From positions 42,295,725 to 42,359,724 of the forward strand of contig CM035807.1 in the NCBI GenBank assembly GCA_020466095.1: a DNA stretch of 64,000 nucleotides. Direction: 5' to 3'. This DNA comes from Chlorops oryzae. Its lineage: Eukaryota > Arthropoda > Insecta > Diptera > Chloropidae. Below, piece after piece: positions 45,691 through 57,057 of the stretch (its first letter is position 1; every line of letters begins with the position of its first letter). Under the pieces are notes generated by a model. It did not search any database, had not been told where the DNA came from, and saw only the letters and a list, made by a program, of their open reading frames with translations. Position numbers and translations under genes: made by a program.

Positions 45691-46834
45691 ATATATGGCC
45701 ACGGGCCAATCAAATATACTTCAGATACATTAAAGGCTCTCTTCTATATATGGCCCCAGAACCTGAAAGTTCTATTTAATTGCGGCCCTTTTTGTTTATG
45801 TTTTTTCTTATTGTTTTTTTCTTTCCATTTGATATTGTTTTTTACATTGTTTCATTTTCCTTCTTCATATTTTATGATGTATACACAGTGTGCAATATTT
45901 TCACAAAAAACATGATATTTTCAATAACAAAATTTTTCATTGCATACTTTTAGGGGAATTAGTTCAAAGATGCATCAAACCAAACTTTGAAGGCATTATT
46001 TAAGCTAATAGGACCATTTAGAAAAAAATTGGGGGGTATGCGTTAAAAAAAAAATTTTAATTTTTTTGGGACACCCTAATACACACGCATTCGAAGGGCT
46101 TTACGTTGAAAAGTGTTTTGATGCTAATTTATTCAGAATTAATTTATTTAAATTAAACTTAACAAATTTTAATTGAAATGCGTCGAATAATTAGAACAGA
46201 GTATGCCAATTTAGTTGTACAAATTTTAAAACGTAAAACGTAAGAGAATTTTGTTATATCGAAATTTTGCGTCTACATTCGGTTTTTCGAGATATGGTAT
46301 ATGGGTGCCACAAAATGCCGAAAAATTTTATTGCAGATTCTGTTACTTTATGAACCACCTTACAACGTGTATAGTACCACTCGCCTGTATTTTTCGATGT
46401 AAGGTCACTTCATACATTTGGAAAATGGATATTTGAATTTTTTAACCCATTTTTTTCATATTATCTACAAAATTTTTTTAAATATGTAAGCATGATTTAA
46501 AATTAAATTTTATATAATATGTATTATGTAAATATATGTGCCTGTATACAAAAACAATTTCATTACGATAGCTTTACTAAGTAACTCACAATATAACTTA
46601 TAAAAGCGGATTTTTTCCGTGCATTCTGCCACAAAATGTTGCTATATTTTTCTCTCTTAATTTCCCATAATTTGCCATAATTTTCTTCTGTTGGGAAAAA
46701 ATTTCAAAATTTTTTCTGTTCTGATGCAGTTGAACCTTACTTTTTCGATTGGCATTCAAATATTTTCAAAAAGTCAAAAAAAAAAAATTGGGTTTTAGTG
46801 ACGCTAGCAAAGCGAAATCCGACACTGTGCGATC

Positions 46835-47704
46835 GTAAGTAATATGCTGCACTCCCTGGCGGTCCGCTCTCCGATTTGTCGTATTCTTCCCAATTACTTC
46901 AGCTCATTGACAAGGACCATGCATAATAGGGCTGCTTACCATCTTCAAACCGAATTTTATTTTGCAATTTTATAATTATCTTAACACATTTTGGTTTCAA
47001 AACAATTAGCAAGTATATTCATTTACTTAAACAAGTTAATATAATCTTTAAAAAACTATCTATTAAAGCAAACTCTAACGATTGCCAAGTATGTTACTCA
47101 TGTACGTGTCAAGGCGGGTTCAGTAAATGCCTCGCGCGAACCAGTGATTAGCCAGCACACTATTTAATTACTATGAACTCCATAGAACTTTTTGCTCGCA
47201 ATCAAAACACAACCCAAGCTTAAGATATTCCAATGGGATATCTTAAAAGTTTCTGTATTATATTTAGTTTGAATAGGTTATATATGAAAAGAATGTTACA
47301 AAATTACTTGATGCGATTTTGCTGGTATTTACCTGAGCTGTTTTTTTTTTTTTTTTGAATTTTTCAACAATAATTTCGTATAGTAAAATAACTATCGCTT
47401 TAACTTTTAAAATAATATGAAAACAAGCAATTATTTTTGAGTGATAGATTAATGACAATGATAAAGGCTCCTCAAGGGTGCCTTTTTGTTTGCAAATTAA
47501 CATGAAAAACTTTTTTTTTAGATGTTCTAACGCAAGCAATGTCTTGAATTTTCATAAGACTTTAAGAAAACTGTATGTATCATGTTAGCATGTTTTATGT
47601 TTTTTTTGGTTACCTGAATTTCTTAACTATTTCCGTTTCACTATATATCAAAAACAGTTTTACAGATTTAAATATTTCAGAATTATGTATCGTTTAATTT
47701 AGCC
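46835..47704. other. 3' flank of the coiled-coil exon
   Basis: Likely includes the minus-strand 3' untranslated region. I see no clear AATAAA signal and no other gene. Confidence 0.35.
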
Positions 47705-48458
47705 TTAGCTTTCCTCCTCATCGTATTCCTCTTCGCAATCCTCGTCAGTTCCTTCCCCTTCTGCAATAATGTTACTAGTAAGCTCTATAATTGGTTCTTT
47801 TCCCGCTTCAATCGGGGAAAATGGCTCAGAAATTATTGGTTCGTAACCTATAAAAGAGCTGTCATTCTCCTTGTTGTCTACTTCAATATTATTTGCTTCT
47901 TCTTGAATTTCGTTAATAGCTATCTGTGTCTCCTGCCGAGCAATTTCAGCTAATTCAGAAGCTTGTCGTGCTTGTTCAGCTTCTTGTTCTTCCTTAGCCT
48001 GCTGTTCAATTTCTGCTAGCCTCTTAATTTCTTCTTCACGCTGCTTTTGTTCTTCCTCAACTTGAGCTCTATGTGCTTCTTCTGCCAAACGGGCTTCTTC
48101 AATTAAACGAGCTTCTTCTGCCAAACGGGCTTCTTCAACCAACCGAGCTTCTTCGGCCTGACGTGCTTCTTCGACCAACTCTGCTTCGCGTTCCTCCCGG
48201 GCTCGCTGCTCAATTTCGGCTTGCCTTTTTATTTCTGCTTCCCGATGTTTTTGTTCTTTCTCAGCTTGAGCTCTACGGGCTTCCTCAATCAAGCGAGACT
48301 CTTCAGCAAGACGAGCCTTTTCGGCCAACTCACGAGAATGTTCAGCTTCACGTTTTTCCCTAGCCTGCTGTTCAATTTTTGCTAGCCTCTCCATTTCTTC
48401 TTCATGAAGTTTTTCTTCGTCAGCAGATTGCCTTGCATTCCGTTTGCATTCCAATTCC
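47705..48458 (-). CDS. Terminal exon of a coiled-coil, acidic-tail protein
   Basis: Minus-strand exon of 251 codons that begins after a CATTTCAG splice acceptor at 48459-48466 and ends with a stop at 47705. Residues ~1-165 are almost all Glu, Ala, Arg, Gln, Lys and Leu in irregular tandem units such as ARLAEEARLIEEARLAEEA, so a long charged helix or coiled coil. The last ~60 residues are acidic and end DEDCEEEYDEEES. It has no transposon motif and an unbroken frame, so a host gene is likely. Upstream exons must lie to the right, beyond or within the large transposon stack. I cannot name it; such low-complexity helices give unreliable homology. Confidence 0.7.
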
Positions 48459-48567
48459 CTGAAATGATTTAAATAAATAAAATAGGCAACAATATTAACA
48501 TTTTCATTTTATAGAAATCCCCATTAAAAATTTTGAAGCCTTCAAAATTTAGAATCTAAAAATAAAA

Positions 48568-48683
48568 GGTATGTTCCCGTACTGCACGAAACAGCCCAAA
48601 ACTGCCCAATTTTTTTAAAATTGTATGGAAGTTGTGCAAAATTGGGCAGTTTTGGGCAGTTTCGTGCAGTACGGGAACATACC
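48568..48683. repeat. Near-perfect 116-bp palindrome
   Basis: GGTATGTTCCCGTACTGCAC and onward is mirrored exactly on the other side of a ~16-bp centre. It lies in the intron just upstream of the coiled-coil exon. Confidence 0.9.
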
Positions 48684-48821
48684 TAATATAAACAATAAAT
48701 TTTAACACGTTTTTGAGATCTCAAAAATAGGATTCTAATAACATGTTCACACTTTACCCTAAAATACGTGTTTTCGACGCTTTCGTATATCTGAAAACAA
48801 GACCGTTCATAGTGCATTTCC

Positions 48822-49585
48822 ATATGGTGTTTAACTCGCGTTTAAGCGTTTAGGGCCCTAAACGAGGTGTTAAACTCGTGTTTTGCCATACAAAAGTTAA
48901 ACGCGATAACGAAGTGTTTATCTCTTTAACACCTCATAAACACTTTCATCGATAGGAAAAAAATCGATTTATCGTATCGGAATTTCATGCATATCTAACT
49001 GTCATAAGAAAATCAAAACAAAAAACAAAAAAATGTTGCCAAAAGCAAAACTAAAAATTCCCTACAAACTACAAAAAATTCCCTAAATTTGTTTACACAT
49101 GGAAAAATTCGAAAAAAATGTAAAATATGCGCAAGGCATAATCTTGTATTGTATGATTCTTGGTAGAGTATCGATGCTGAACGATAGTTTTTACCAAAAA
49201 TAGTAAAATTAAGGTTATGGGCCATGTCACAGAAATCGATTTCAAAACTGTGTAAAAATTATAATTCTCCCAAATTCTTTCAGATATAGTTTTTTCTGGG
49301 TTTTCCACTTCCAACTCCACGAGACGAGACGTTTATTTTGTCGCTTTTATTGATCGACAAGAAACTATATTCAAAATATCTCTTAATATTTAAGAATATA
49401 CCACGAATTCCCTACATTTTGCCGAATTTAATAATTCTGTCCCTCTTTCCCTTCAAGTGATTTTCTTACAAATGGCAACACTGCTTGCAATTGTAAATAA
49501 ACAAACAGCTGTCAAACTTAAACACCTCGCATACGTGGAACCGCTCGAAGTGTTTAGCTAAACATCTCAGAGTTAAACACCATAT
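48822..49585. mobile_element. TIR element with ATATGGTGTTTAACTC ends
   Basis: Inverted ends about 760 bp apart. Repeated TAAACACCTC-type blocks lie inside both ends. No domain-bearing ORF. Confidence 0.55.
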
Positions 49586-50540
49586 AGAAACGCGCGATCA
49601 CACAAAGTGGTTTTTAAAATAACTTGTTTTCAATATACGAAATGTTTATAAAAAGTTCCCAAAATAGAAAAATTTTTTTTTTGGCTTTTCGAAAGTTGGC
49701 ATTTATTTTTCATTCAATTTTAAATTTTGTTGTTGTGTTTTTGTCCATAATTTCGTTCAAAACATGCTGGTTGCGTGTTTTCGTTTAACATTTTTCTGTG
49801 TAGCAAAACTTTTCGATTTCTTCATGATTTCAGTCACATATTACCAAATTTATGGGCGGGAAGCCTTTATCGTTTAGAGCAGCTACAAAAGAATTTTCTA
49901 CAATTTTCAAGAAAAATATTATACAAATTTCTGGCTGGAAGTTGCCTAGAGAAATCTAGTTACTTGCTCGGACCTAGCTAGTACCTAGCTAGATTTGCCC
50001 GACTGTATAAATCTAGCCTGGCGCTAGCAAGGGCCAGCTAGAACCAGCCCTATACACTCTAAAAATTCCGTCGTAGAATCTCTGATATCCGACGTAGAAT
50101 CTATTATATCCGCAATTGATATAGGTCCAATAGCAAAATATCATAGATTCTATGACCGCTTTGTAATAGTTTCTACGATGAGGAATGTCATTGAGTTCAA
50201 CGAAATATAACTTAGATTTAACGATATTCCATCTTAGGAACTATGATGTTATTTCATAGGAACTACGATATCATATTGTAGGAACCAGGGGTGCGATTCC
50301 CAATATGTGAAAAAGTGAAGTGGCGAGTTTTTTTTCACTGTGAGAAATTCAGCTGTTTTTCATTTTTTCACTTCATTTCTCACTTAGAAGCGATTCCCGT
50401 CGACAATTTTACTCGCTGTGAGAAAAACCAACGAGTAGTGTGGTGAAATTCTGTTCAGTGAGTTTGGTGAAAATAAAAGCATCATTTAAGCATCAGCTGC
50501 GAGTGTGTGAGCAAACAAAAACAATCTGCATTTTCTGAAA

Positions 50541-51957
50541 ATGGCAAATATTTTATTTTTTGATATTTCGGAGGCGAATGATCGTAATGGTCAATTGTAA
50601 GTACATTACAATTGTTTGTGTTCATTTAACTGATGGTTTTTTTTTTTTGCAGATTACATTTGTTAACTCTAAGAAGATCCTTGCGAGATAGCGAAAACCC
50701 ATTCGAAAACATAACTGAAGAAGCATTTGTACAACTATACCGCTTAAATAAAAGGCTTTGCCTCAATCTTATAAATGAGCTGCAACCATTCATGAAAATT
50801 GGAAGGACAATGCATTCAATTCCTTGCTTTCTGAAGGTATTGGCTGCCCTACGATTTTACGGCACGGGAAGTTTTCAACGTAGTGTCGGTCAAGACGCGT
50901 TGTCGTGCTTATCCCAATCTTCGATAAGTAGATGCGTGACTGAAGTAACTGCAGCACTAAACAGAATTGCGCATCATCATGTCAAATTTCCCCGAATTGA
51001 AGACTTTGCCGGAATAAAAGCAAAATTTTATGCACAATATGGTTTTTCAGGAGTAATCGGCTTAATAGATGGAACGCATATAAAAATAGCTGTTCCTTCT
51101 CGTAATGTTGAGCATGTTTATGTTTGTCGAAAAGGAGGCTACTCTAAAAACATTCAAATAATATGTGATGCCGACTATTTGATTTTGGGTGCGAGTGCTC
51201 GATTTGGTGGTGCAACTCATGACTCGTATGTATGGAGAAACTCTCAGCATTTTCGATTCCTACGAAGTCTGTATGAAAATGGCACTAGGAATTTTTGGCT
51301 ATTAGGCGATAGTGGATATCCTCTCCAAGTAAGTTATAACTTATATATTAATAAGGTTGTTCACGAAGGATTGGTTATCGGGTTATGTGGTAAAAAATTA
51401 AAAAACACCTATGGCTATCATGAAGACCCTTTTGTTTATGAAAGATTTTTTGCCTACACAATCAGCTGTGCCGAATCTTCGTTCCGGCACCTACTTTTTT
51501 AATTTTGTACCACATAACCCGATAACCACTCCTTCGTGAACAACCTTAATGTTTTTTAAATTTTCTATAATTTAATATTTTTTAGCCTTGGCTTATGACA
51601 CCGTTTCCAAATGCGGTGAATGAATTCCAGGAGCGCTATAACGCAGCTCATAAAAATACAAGGTGTGGAGTGGAGAGATGTATTGGCCTATTAAAACAAA
51701 GATTTCGATGCCTTAGTAAAGAAAGAGCGCTGTTTTATAGTCCAAGTAAAGTGACATATATAATTAACGCCTGCATAGTGCTTCACAATATTTTAATCCG
51801 TGCAAGAGTCCCATTCGAGGAATTTTTGTCAGACAACAGCGAGCGGGAATCTGTAAGTGACTCAGAAGGGATTTTTCAAGAGAGTCAAGGAAACGACTTC
51901 CTTCGTGTTGCTCGAGAGCAAAGAGAAAAAATTGTTCGAGACTGTTTCACATCTTAA
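50541..51957 (+). CDS. Harbinger (HARBI1-type) transposase
   Basis: Exons 50541-50596, 50653-51328 and 51586-51957 join in frame to 367 residues; all introns are GT-AG. The DDE nuclease is seen as GLIDGTHIKI (first Asp), WLLGDSGYPL (second Asp) and CGVERCIGLLKQRFR (Glu). The N-terminal helical part and the length fit HARBI1-family nucleases. It would cut the element ends, normally together with the Myb-like partner. All catalytic residues are present and the frame is whole, so it may be active or recently so. Intron 2 holds a small MITE (51353-51547). Confidence 0.93.
51353..51547. mobile_element. MITE in intron 2 of the Harbinger transposase
   Basis: Inverted ends AAGGTTGTTCACGAAGG and complement, ~195 bp, AAT on both sides. 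The inverted homology runs for ~40 bp. It lies wholly inside the intron. Confidence 0.8.
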
Positions 51958-52134
51958 GTTAAAATTCTATCACAGCAAAATGTAACTTTCAAAATTTGTT
52001 TTAGTTAAAAAAATATGTGAATGGATTTTTAAGAAATAAAAATATCACTTTTATTCATAGCGCTACAAAATAAAAAATTCGTTCAAAGGCACTTAAATAT
52101 AAAAAAACAGTTGGAGTTCCCTTGAATATTATTT

Positions 52135-52966
52135 TTAACATCCCAAAAGATTGTTTAGTAACTCCAAATTTTCCTGGATGCTTTTAAGGATTTGGTTGTT
52201 ACTCTCCATTAATGCAATTTTCTGCTTCTTTAAGTTGATTTTTTCTTTTTCAATTTCCAAAAGTTCTCTCTGCAAATTTTCTTTTGGATGTCTGTCTTGG
52301 CGTCTCCTTTTTTGTCTACTCCCAGACGTTGAAGGTTCTTTTTCCATTTCAGGGAGCATAACGTCTTCATTGATAGTGCAAGACGGCTGTAAACAATAAA
52401 TTTTCATGTAGCATATATGAATATTTAAATATTCTTTTAAATGTATACTTACTATTTCCGAAAGACCTAATTCGGACTCGGGGGGAGCATCTCCATCAAC
52501 AGCTTCCTTGGTCGTAATATTTATAATTCGGTCTTCCAACTCCGATAAGGGTTTTTGAGAGATGCGACCATTCCCTGTCTGATTTAAGGCGTTTTTTAAG
52601 GCACTATATTTAGTCCTAGTATTTTGCCTGTAGAAATTTGAGTTTTTTCATTTTAAATTCAAAAACTAACAATCAAACTATTTTTTCATACCTTAAGTCA
52701 CGCCAATATTTTTTCCATTTCTGGCCGTCCTTACATGTGCCACCAATGGCGTTTAATTCTGTAGCCAATGTAGACCACTTTTGTTCCGAATGTTTTGCGC
52801 CATTAACTGAAATATATCTAAAAACAATTCGTTTTTAATTGCAATTTTTTACACATTGCACGTTTGTTTACCTGTCGTTAGCGAAATCAATGTTGCTTTC
52901 CAGATAATCTATTAAATATTCTTTTTGTGCCTCAGAGGCTTTGCCGCTCCGTACAACTTTTTCCAT
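52135..52966 (-). CDS. Harbinger Myb/SANT-like partner protein
   Basis: Minus-strand exons 52872-52966, 52692-52817, 52453-52627 and 52135-52386 give 215 residues. The last intron (66 bp) is open in frame and might be kept. Residues ~10-80 form a trihelix Myb/SANT-type domain with spaced Trp residues (SEQKWSTLATEL, DGQKWKKYWRDLR). The C-terminal ~60 residues are a charged coiled coil. In Harbinger elements this second protein binds the TIRs and brings the transposase to the nucleus. It converges with the transposase gene. Confidence 0.88.
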
Positions 52967-53282
52967 TTCGTGAAAAAAACTCACTGACAAATTCTCGGTG
53001 ATAAAATGAAGTGTGAGATGAGTTTTTTTTTGACAAGATTTATCACCGCTTCACGATACGAGAATCGCAAATACGGTGAAGTGGTGAAAAAAAACTCATT
53101 CTCACCACTTCACATATTGGGAATCGCACCCCAGGGCCCCTATTATGGTTTGCTAACGAGTTGTGTGCCATAGCAAGAAAATATGAGTTTTTTCAACATT
53201 TTTTCCTTAAAAAGGAAGAATTTTTATTTGAGGAAAAACCTAAACCTTAATTAGCGTCGGACAGGCAAAGAAGTAGCACTTT

Positions 53283-54163
53283 ATGTCAGCAAAGCAAAGA
53301 AATGTAAGTTATTTCAAACATTTTAAAATTAAATTGAAAAAGAAAACTCAGAATTTTTATTTTAGGGAAAACTTAAGGAAAAATGATCAAACAAGCCAAA
53401 AGCAATTTGAGGAGATGGTAAAATTTATGGTGGCGAACCAAGATTTTTCCAAAAACCTTTTAAAAGGCTTGGATGCCAAGCAAAGATCGCATTCAATGTG
53501 GCTTAAACTTTCAAACATTTTAAATGCCGAAGGCCCTCCAATGCGTTCAGCCGATAAATGTAAAAAGGTAAAAATTGCAAAATAATCAAAATAAATACAT
53601 ATATCTGTAATAAAGTTTTATGTGGTTAGGTTTGGAGCGATTACAGAACACACTTGAAAGCCAAAATGCGTAAAAATAATAGCTCCATAGCAGGAACCGG
53701 CGGAGGACCATCGAGATTTTGTCCACTTAACCAGCTGGAAGAGCAAGTTTCTCAATTGTTGAGCTACGAAGAAGCCATTGAGGGGATCTCGGCAAAGACT
53801 TTCGGCGCACCTCGGTCTTCAACAGAAGAAATTGATCGTCCATGTTCAACGCTACCAATAGAGGATAATAACGGCATAGTCCTTATAGAAATTTCACCCA
53901 CTCCTCACATGACTGCTCATCCGACGCCATCGACTAGTGCCAAGAAAAATGTGCCAAACCTTCTTGAGAAGCAGGTGAATAATCAAATTTCATACCATGA
54001 AAACTCGGTGAAGGTGTTGAAGGAAATCAACGAAAATTTAAAAGTGATGAATTCAATAAGCGAAAGAAGATATAAATTAGAGCTCATTAAATTGAAACTC
54101 CAAAAACAAGAGCTTAACTTGAAAAAACGCCAACGAGTGATAATAATCAGAAAAACCACATAG
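53283..54163 (+). CDS. Myb/SANT-like (zeste-type) DNA-binding protein
   Basis: The main exons are about 53365-53567 and 53634-54163, joined at AAG|gtaaaa...ttag|GTT. The domain reads QKQFEEMVKFMVANQDFSK, a MWLKLSNILNAEGPP block, then VWSDYRTHLKAKMRKNN and a GGGPS turn. This is the layout of the Myb/SANT-like domain often called regulatory-protein-zeste-like in insect predictions. A C-terminal coiled coil follows. The first exon is unsettled: the ATG at 53283 with a GTAAGT donor after AGAAAT does not join in frame at the visible acceptor, so the start is unknown. It probably binds the element ends. Confidence 0.75.
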
Positions 54164-54522
54164 TGGTTTTATTTTTTTCCAGTTCCTATACATTTATTTT
54201 ATTAAGCTTAGTAAGAAACACTGAAGTTCCTATTATTTATTTTTTTATATTTTTAAGTATATGAAAGAACGCTGAAGTACCTATTATTTATTTTTTTTAT
54301 TTTTAAGTATATGAAAGAACACTGAAGTACCTATTTTTTATTTTTTTTTTTATTTTTAAGTGTATGAAAAAAACACTGAAGTATCTGAAGAAGCCAAAAA
54401 ATGAACTGAACACTGTTACACTGAATTTAAATGAATTTAAAATAAATGAAAAAATGAAATATTTACCATAACAATCGAATGTTTTTTTTAATATTTTTTA
54501 TTTTTATTTTAATTTTTTTTAA

Positions 54523-54672
54523 CTATCGTAACAAATTTCGTTTGATTTCATCGCGTATATTATTTCCTATGGAATAAAGGCTTCCTTCGGCGCTTCTTAA
54601 AACACTGTCGTCCAATTCCATGTCGGATCCTTCCTCAATGATTGGCTCAGGGGGCGGTACCTTAAACTCCAT
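54523..54672 (-). CDS. Small acidic ORF in Harbinger 2
   Basis: An ATG-to-TAG frame of 49 residues on the minus strand, with PPPEPIIEEGSDMELDDSVL near its start. It sits where the transposase would begin in a complete element, so it may be the remnant of a first exon. No domain recognised. Confidence 0.3.
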   Translation of the reverse strand: MEFKVPPPEPIIEEGSDMELDDSVLRSAEGSLYSIGNNIRDEIKRNLLR

Positions 54673-54930
54673 TTATTTTTATGAATTTTTTGACTTCAAA
54701 ACTAAACACACAACTTAACACTTTCGCGCTTCGATCAAAATGCAATTCTTTGACAATTGTTTGAAAGTAAATGTAAGTATTACCCACTGAAAACACTTTT
54801 CCCTCCGTAAAACATAGTATGCAACATTGCTTCTGTTCGAACGAGTTCTATAATACCGAATTATTTACGCAACGCAACTTGGTAACGCAACGCAATTGCG
54901 AACGCAACGCAAACCATAATAGGGGCCCAG

Positions 54931-55403
54931 GGATCGGCAGTAATAATATTTTCAGCAATATTATCGGTACTAATTGCGGATTGACCAAAAATTTTTATTC
55001 TTTTATTCTTGATTATTGAATAAAAAGAAATCAAAAATTGCAAAAATTAAATTTCTGAATAATGAAAAATTGATATTTCAAAGTGAAAAAATTCGGATTG
55101 AAAATATGAAAATACTTATAAAAAGAAAAATTGCGATTGCTTGAAAAATCGAAATTTTAGATAAAAGGATTATGAATTGATTGAGTAATGAATAATCAGT
55201 CTTTTTTTATTACGGATTATTCAGGAAATCAATATTCAGACTCCCAAGATTATGGATTATTTCAATAATCAATATTCATATTCCCAAGATTATGGATTAT
55301 TTGAATATTCAATATTCATATTCCCAAGATTATGGATTATTTGAATAAAAATCGAGATATCCCATTGGAAATTGGTACGGAAATAATCAGCGGCTCCAGT
55401 CAA
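54931..55403 (+). repeat. Left arm of the hAT-type foldback
   Basis: Mirrored, with extra insertions, in 58142-59645. It contains three imperfect AATATTCATATTCCCAAGAT units (55235-55345). Confidence 0.75.
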
Positions 55404-55977
55404 AGAGTATAGAATCTAAAGAGTTCCCATAAGGGTAATATAATGGGTTTTATGGATTGGCTCTCATGATGTATATATGGGCGCCTTTTGGTCAAACATG
55501 TTCCGCTGCAGACTTTCGAGTTGGAAGCGGTTTGAAGAGCTAAAATTAGGTTGGATAGCTTTTGGCGCGTGCGTAGAAATAGAATTATGAATGATTTTTT
55601 TCGCCTACTTTGAATACTGCCTGAAAAGGTATGTGAAGGAGTGTGGAAGTTAAAAAAAACGCCGTTGCACAATATATTTGTGTTTGCGTGGTTTTTTTCT
55701 AATGGACTGAACGTATGTGTTAAGGGTATATATGTATGTATGTTTGTCTTGCTTAGAAGTTTTGACTTCGTTTTTGAAGCATTTATTGAACAGAAATTAT
55801 TTTCTGCGTTCATGTGAACTAATATGCGACAGCGTTTCAAGCGGATGGCTGAAGCGAAAATGTTTGTAGCGAACTTGCTATAGAAAATAAGAGATGAATG
55901 GTCGGTCCTTGTCGAACGAATGTTGATGTACAGGTTTAACAAAAGTAAATAAATGAAAGTTTATAATTATTATTTTT
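55404..55977. other. Foldback interior, no assigned gene
   Basis: A 180-residue minus-strand frame crosses it but shows no domain and no start context. Treated as non-coding. Confidence 0.35.
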
Positions 55978-56693
55978 CAGAGACATAACAGTTATAAGAA
56001 ATAAGGAAAAAAATGGGACTATAACTATTAAAGTTTGTATTAAAAAAAAAAATTCATTGTAAGTTTCAAACAATGAAAATGTAGGTATGTATTTCATTCT
56101 TCTTTAACAGTTATTGAAGAAAAAAAAAAATTTTCCGTTGCTCATAATTTTAATCGTTCGATAAATATTTTTTACGTTGCCTTATAACAATTATGAATGA
56201 GAAACATTTTTTCTCGTTGCTTATAACATTTAATTTTCAATAAATTGTTCTTACGTTACCTAATAACCACCGTGCTCAGCAGCGCTGTTAATGATATCAG
56301 TAGAATTGTATCACCAGTATACCACTATACATATAATTTTTCTCTTAACGAAATTTATTAAAAACTATTAATTGAAAATAAAAGCTTATAAGAAACGGAA
56401 AAGTTTTTTCCTCATTCACAATCGTTTTAAAGCAACGTTAAAAATAATTATTGAACGATTAAATTTATGAGCAACGGAAAAAATTTTTTCTCATTAATAA
56501 TTGTTATAAGGCAACGTAAAAAATATTTATCAACAAATAAAAGTTTTGAGCATCGAAAAACAAAAAAATCCCAATCTTAAGCAATTTTTTCGATTCTAAA
56601 AAATTTAGCAGTTATTTATGATCTCTGTTATTTTTCGATGAAGCAATAAAAATTATTTTTCGAGTTTTATTTTTTGCTTATACGCTATTTACA

Positions 56694-56840
56694 CGTTAAG
56701 ACATTTCGATAATGGAACAAATTTTCATAGGCAAGGGACGCAGGGGGAGGAGAGAAAAACGCTACCATACCACTTCCTCGCGAGTCCCTAGCCTCCAAAA
56801 AGTGTGTTTCGTTATCGAAATGTCTTAACGTGTAAATAGC
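56694..56840. mobile_element. MITE with GCTATTTACACGTTAAGAC ends
   Basis: 147 bp with ~32-bp inverted ends. Partial relatives are at 6645-6685 and 8424-8515, the latter sharing the core GTATGGTAGCGTTTTTCTCTC. Confidence 0.85.
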
Positions 56841-56952
56841 ATGTTAGAAGATAAAAAATATTCTTCGAGTTATATTTTTTACTCAAAAAATAAAAATTAG
56901 TAAATTGGGACGAAAACGGCACATTTTTGTAAGAAAATTTTTTATCTCTTAG

Positions 56953-57057
56953 GAAACGAAAAATTCGTGGGAATGCAAAATATGCAAGGCACCATTTCAA
57001 GGGAATTTTTTATCAAATTTAAAAACGCACTTGCAAGAAAAACACAACGAATTTTAA
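56953..57057 (+). pseudogene. BED zinc-finger fragment
   Basis: A short exon-like piece after a TATCTCTTAG acceptor reads NSWECKICKAPFQGNFLSNL followed by a KTHLQEKH segment and a stop. The Cys-Cys-His-His pattern is that of a BED finger as in hAT transposases. The remainder of the gene is gone. Confidence 0.6.

Larger units (their letters stand above)
44234..46829. mobile_element. DNA transposon, 2.6 kb, 5-bp TSD
   Basis: TIRs of ~35 bp (CACAGTGTCGRATTTCGCTW... at each end) flanked by CGATC on both sides (44229-44233, 46830-46834). It holds a MITE and the tail of a transposase-like protein on the minus strand. The fragment at 16889-17288 is a second member. Superfamily not assigned. Confidence 0.8.
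50289..53131 (+). mobile_element. PIF/Harbinger transposon 1, two genes
   Basis: 2843 bp. TIR GGGTGCGATTCCCAATATGT / complement. TSD CAG on both sides (50286-50288, 53132-53134). It carries a HARBI1-type transposase (+) and a Myb/SANT-like protein (-), converging, as in autonomous Harbinger elements. Confidence 0.95.
53135..54927 (+). mobile_element. PIF/Harbinger transposon 2, non-autonomous
   Basis: TIR GGCCCCTATTATGGTTTGC / complement, 1793 bp. TSD CAG on both sides (53132-53134, 54928-54930). It encodes a Myb/SANT-like protein but no transposase. Confidence 0.88.

Noticed and set aside
49093..49320. 75-residue minus-strand ORF
   Set aside because: Starts at a non-ATG codon in a TIR element and shows no domain.
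55400..55942. 180-residue minus-strand frame in the foldback interior
   Set aside because: No domain, no start or splice context, odd composition; likely chance.
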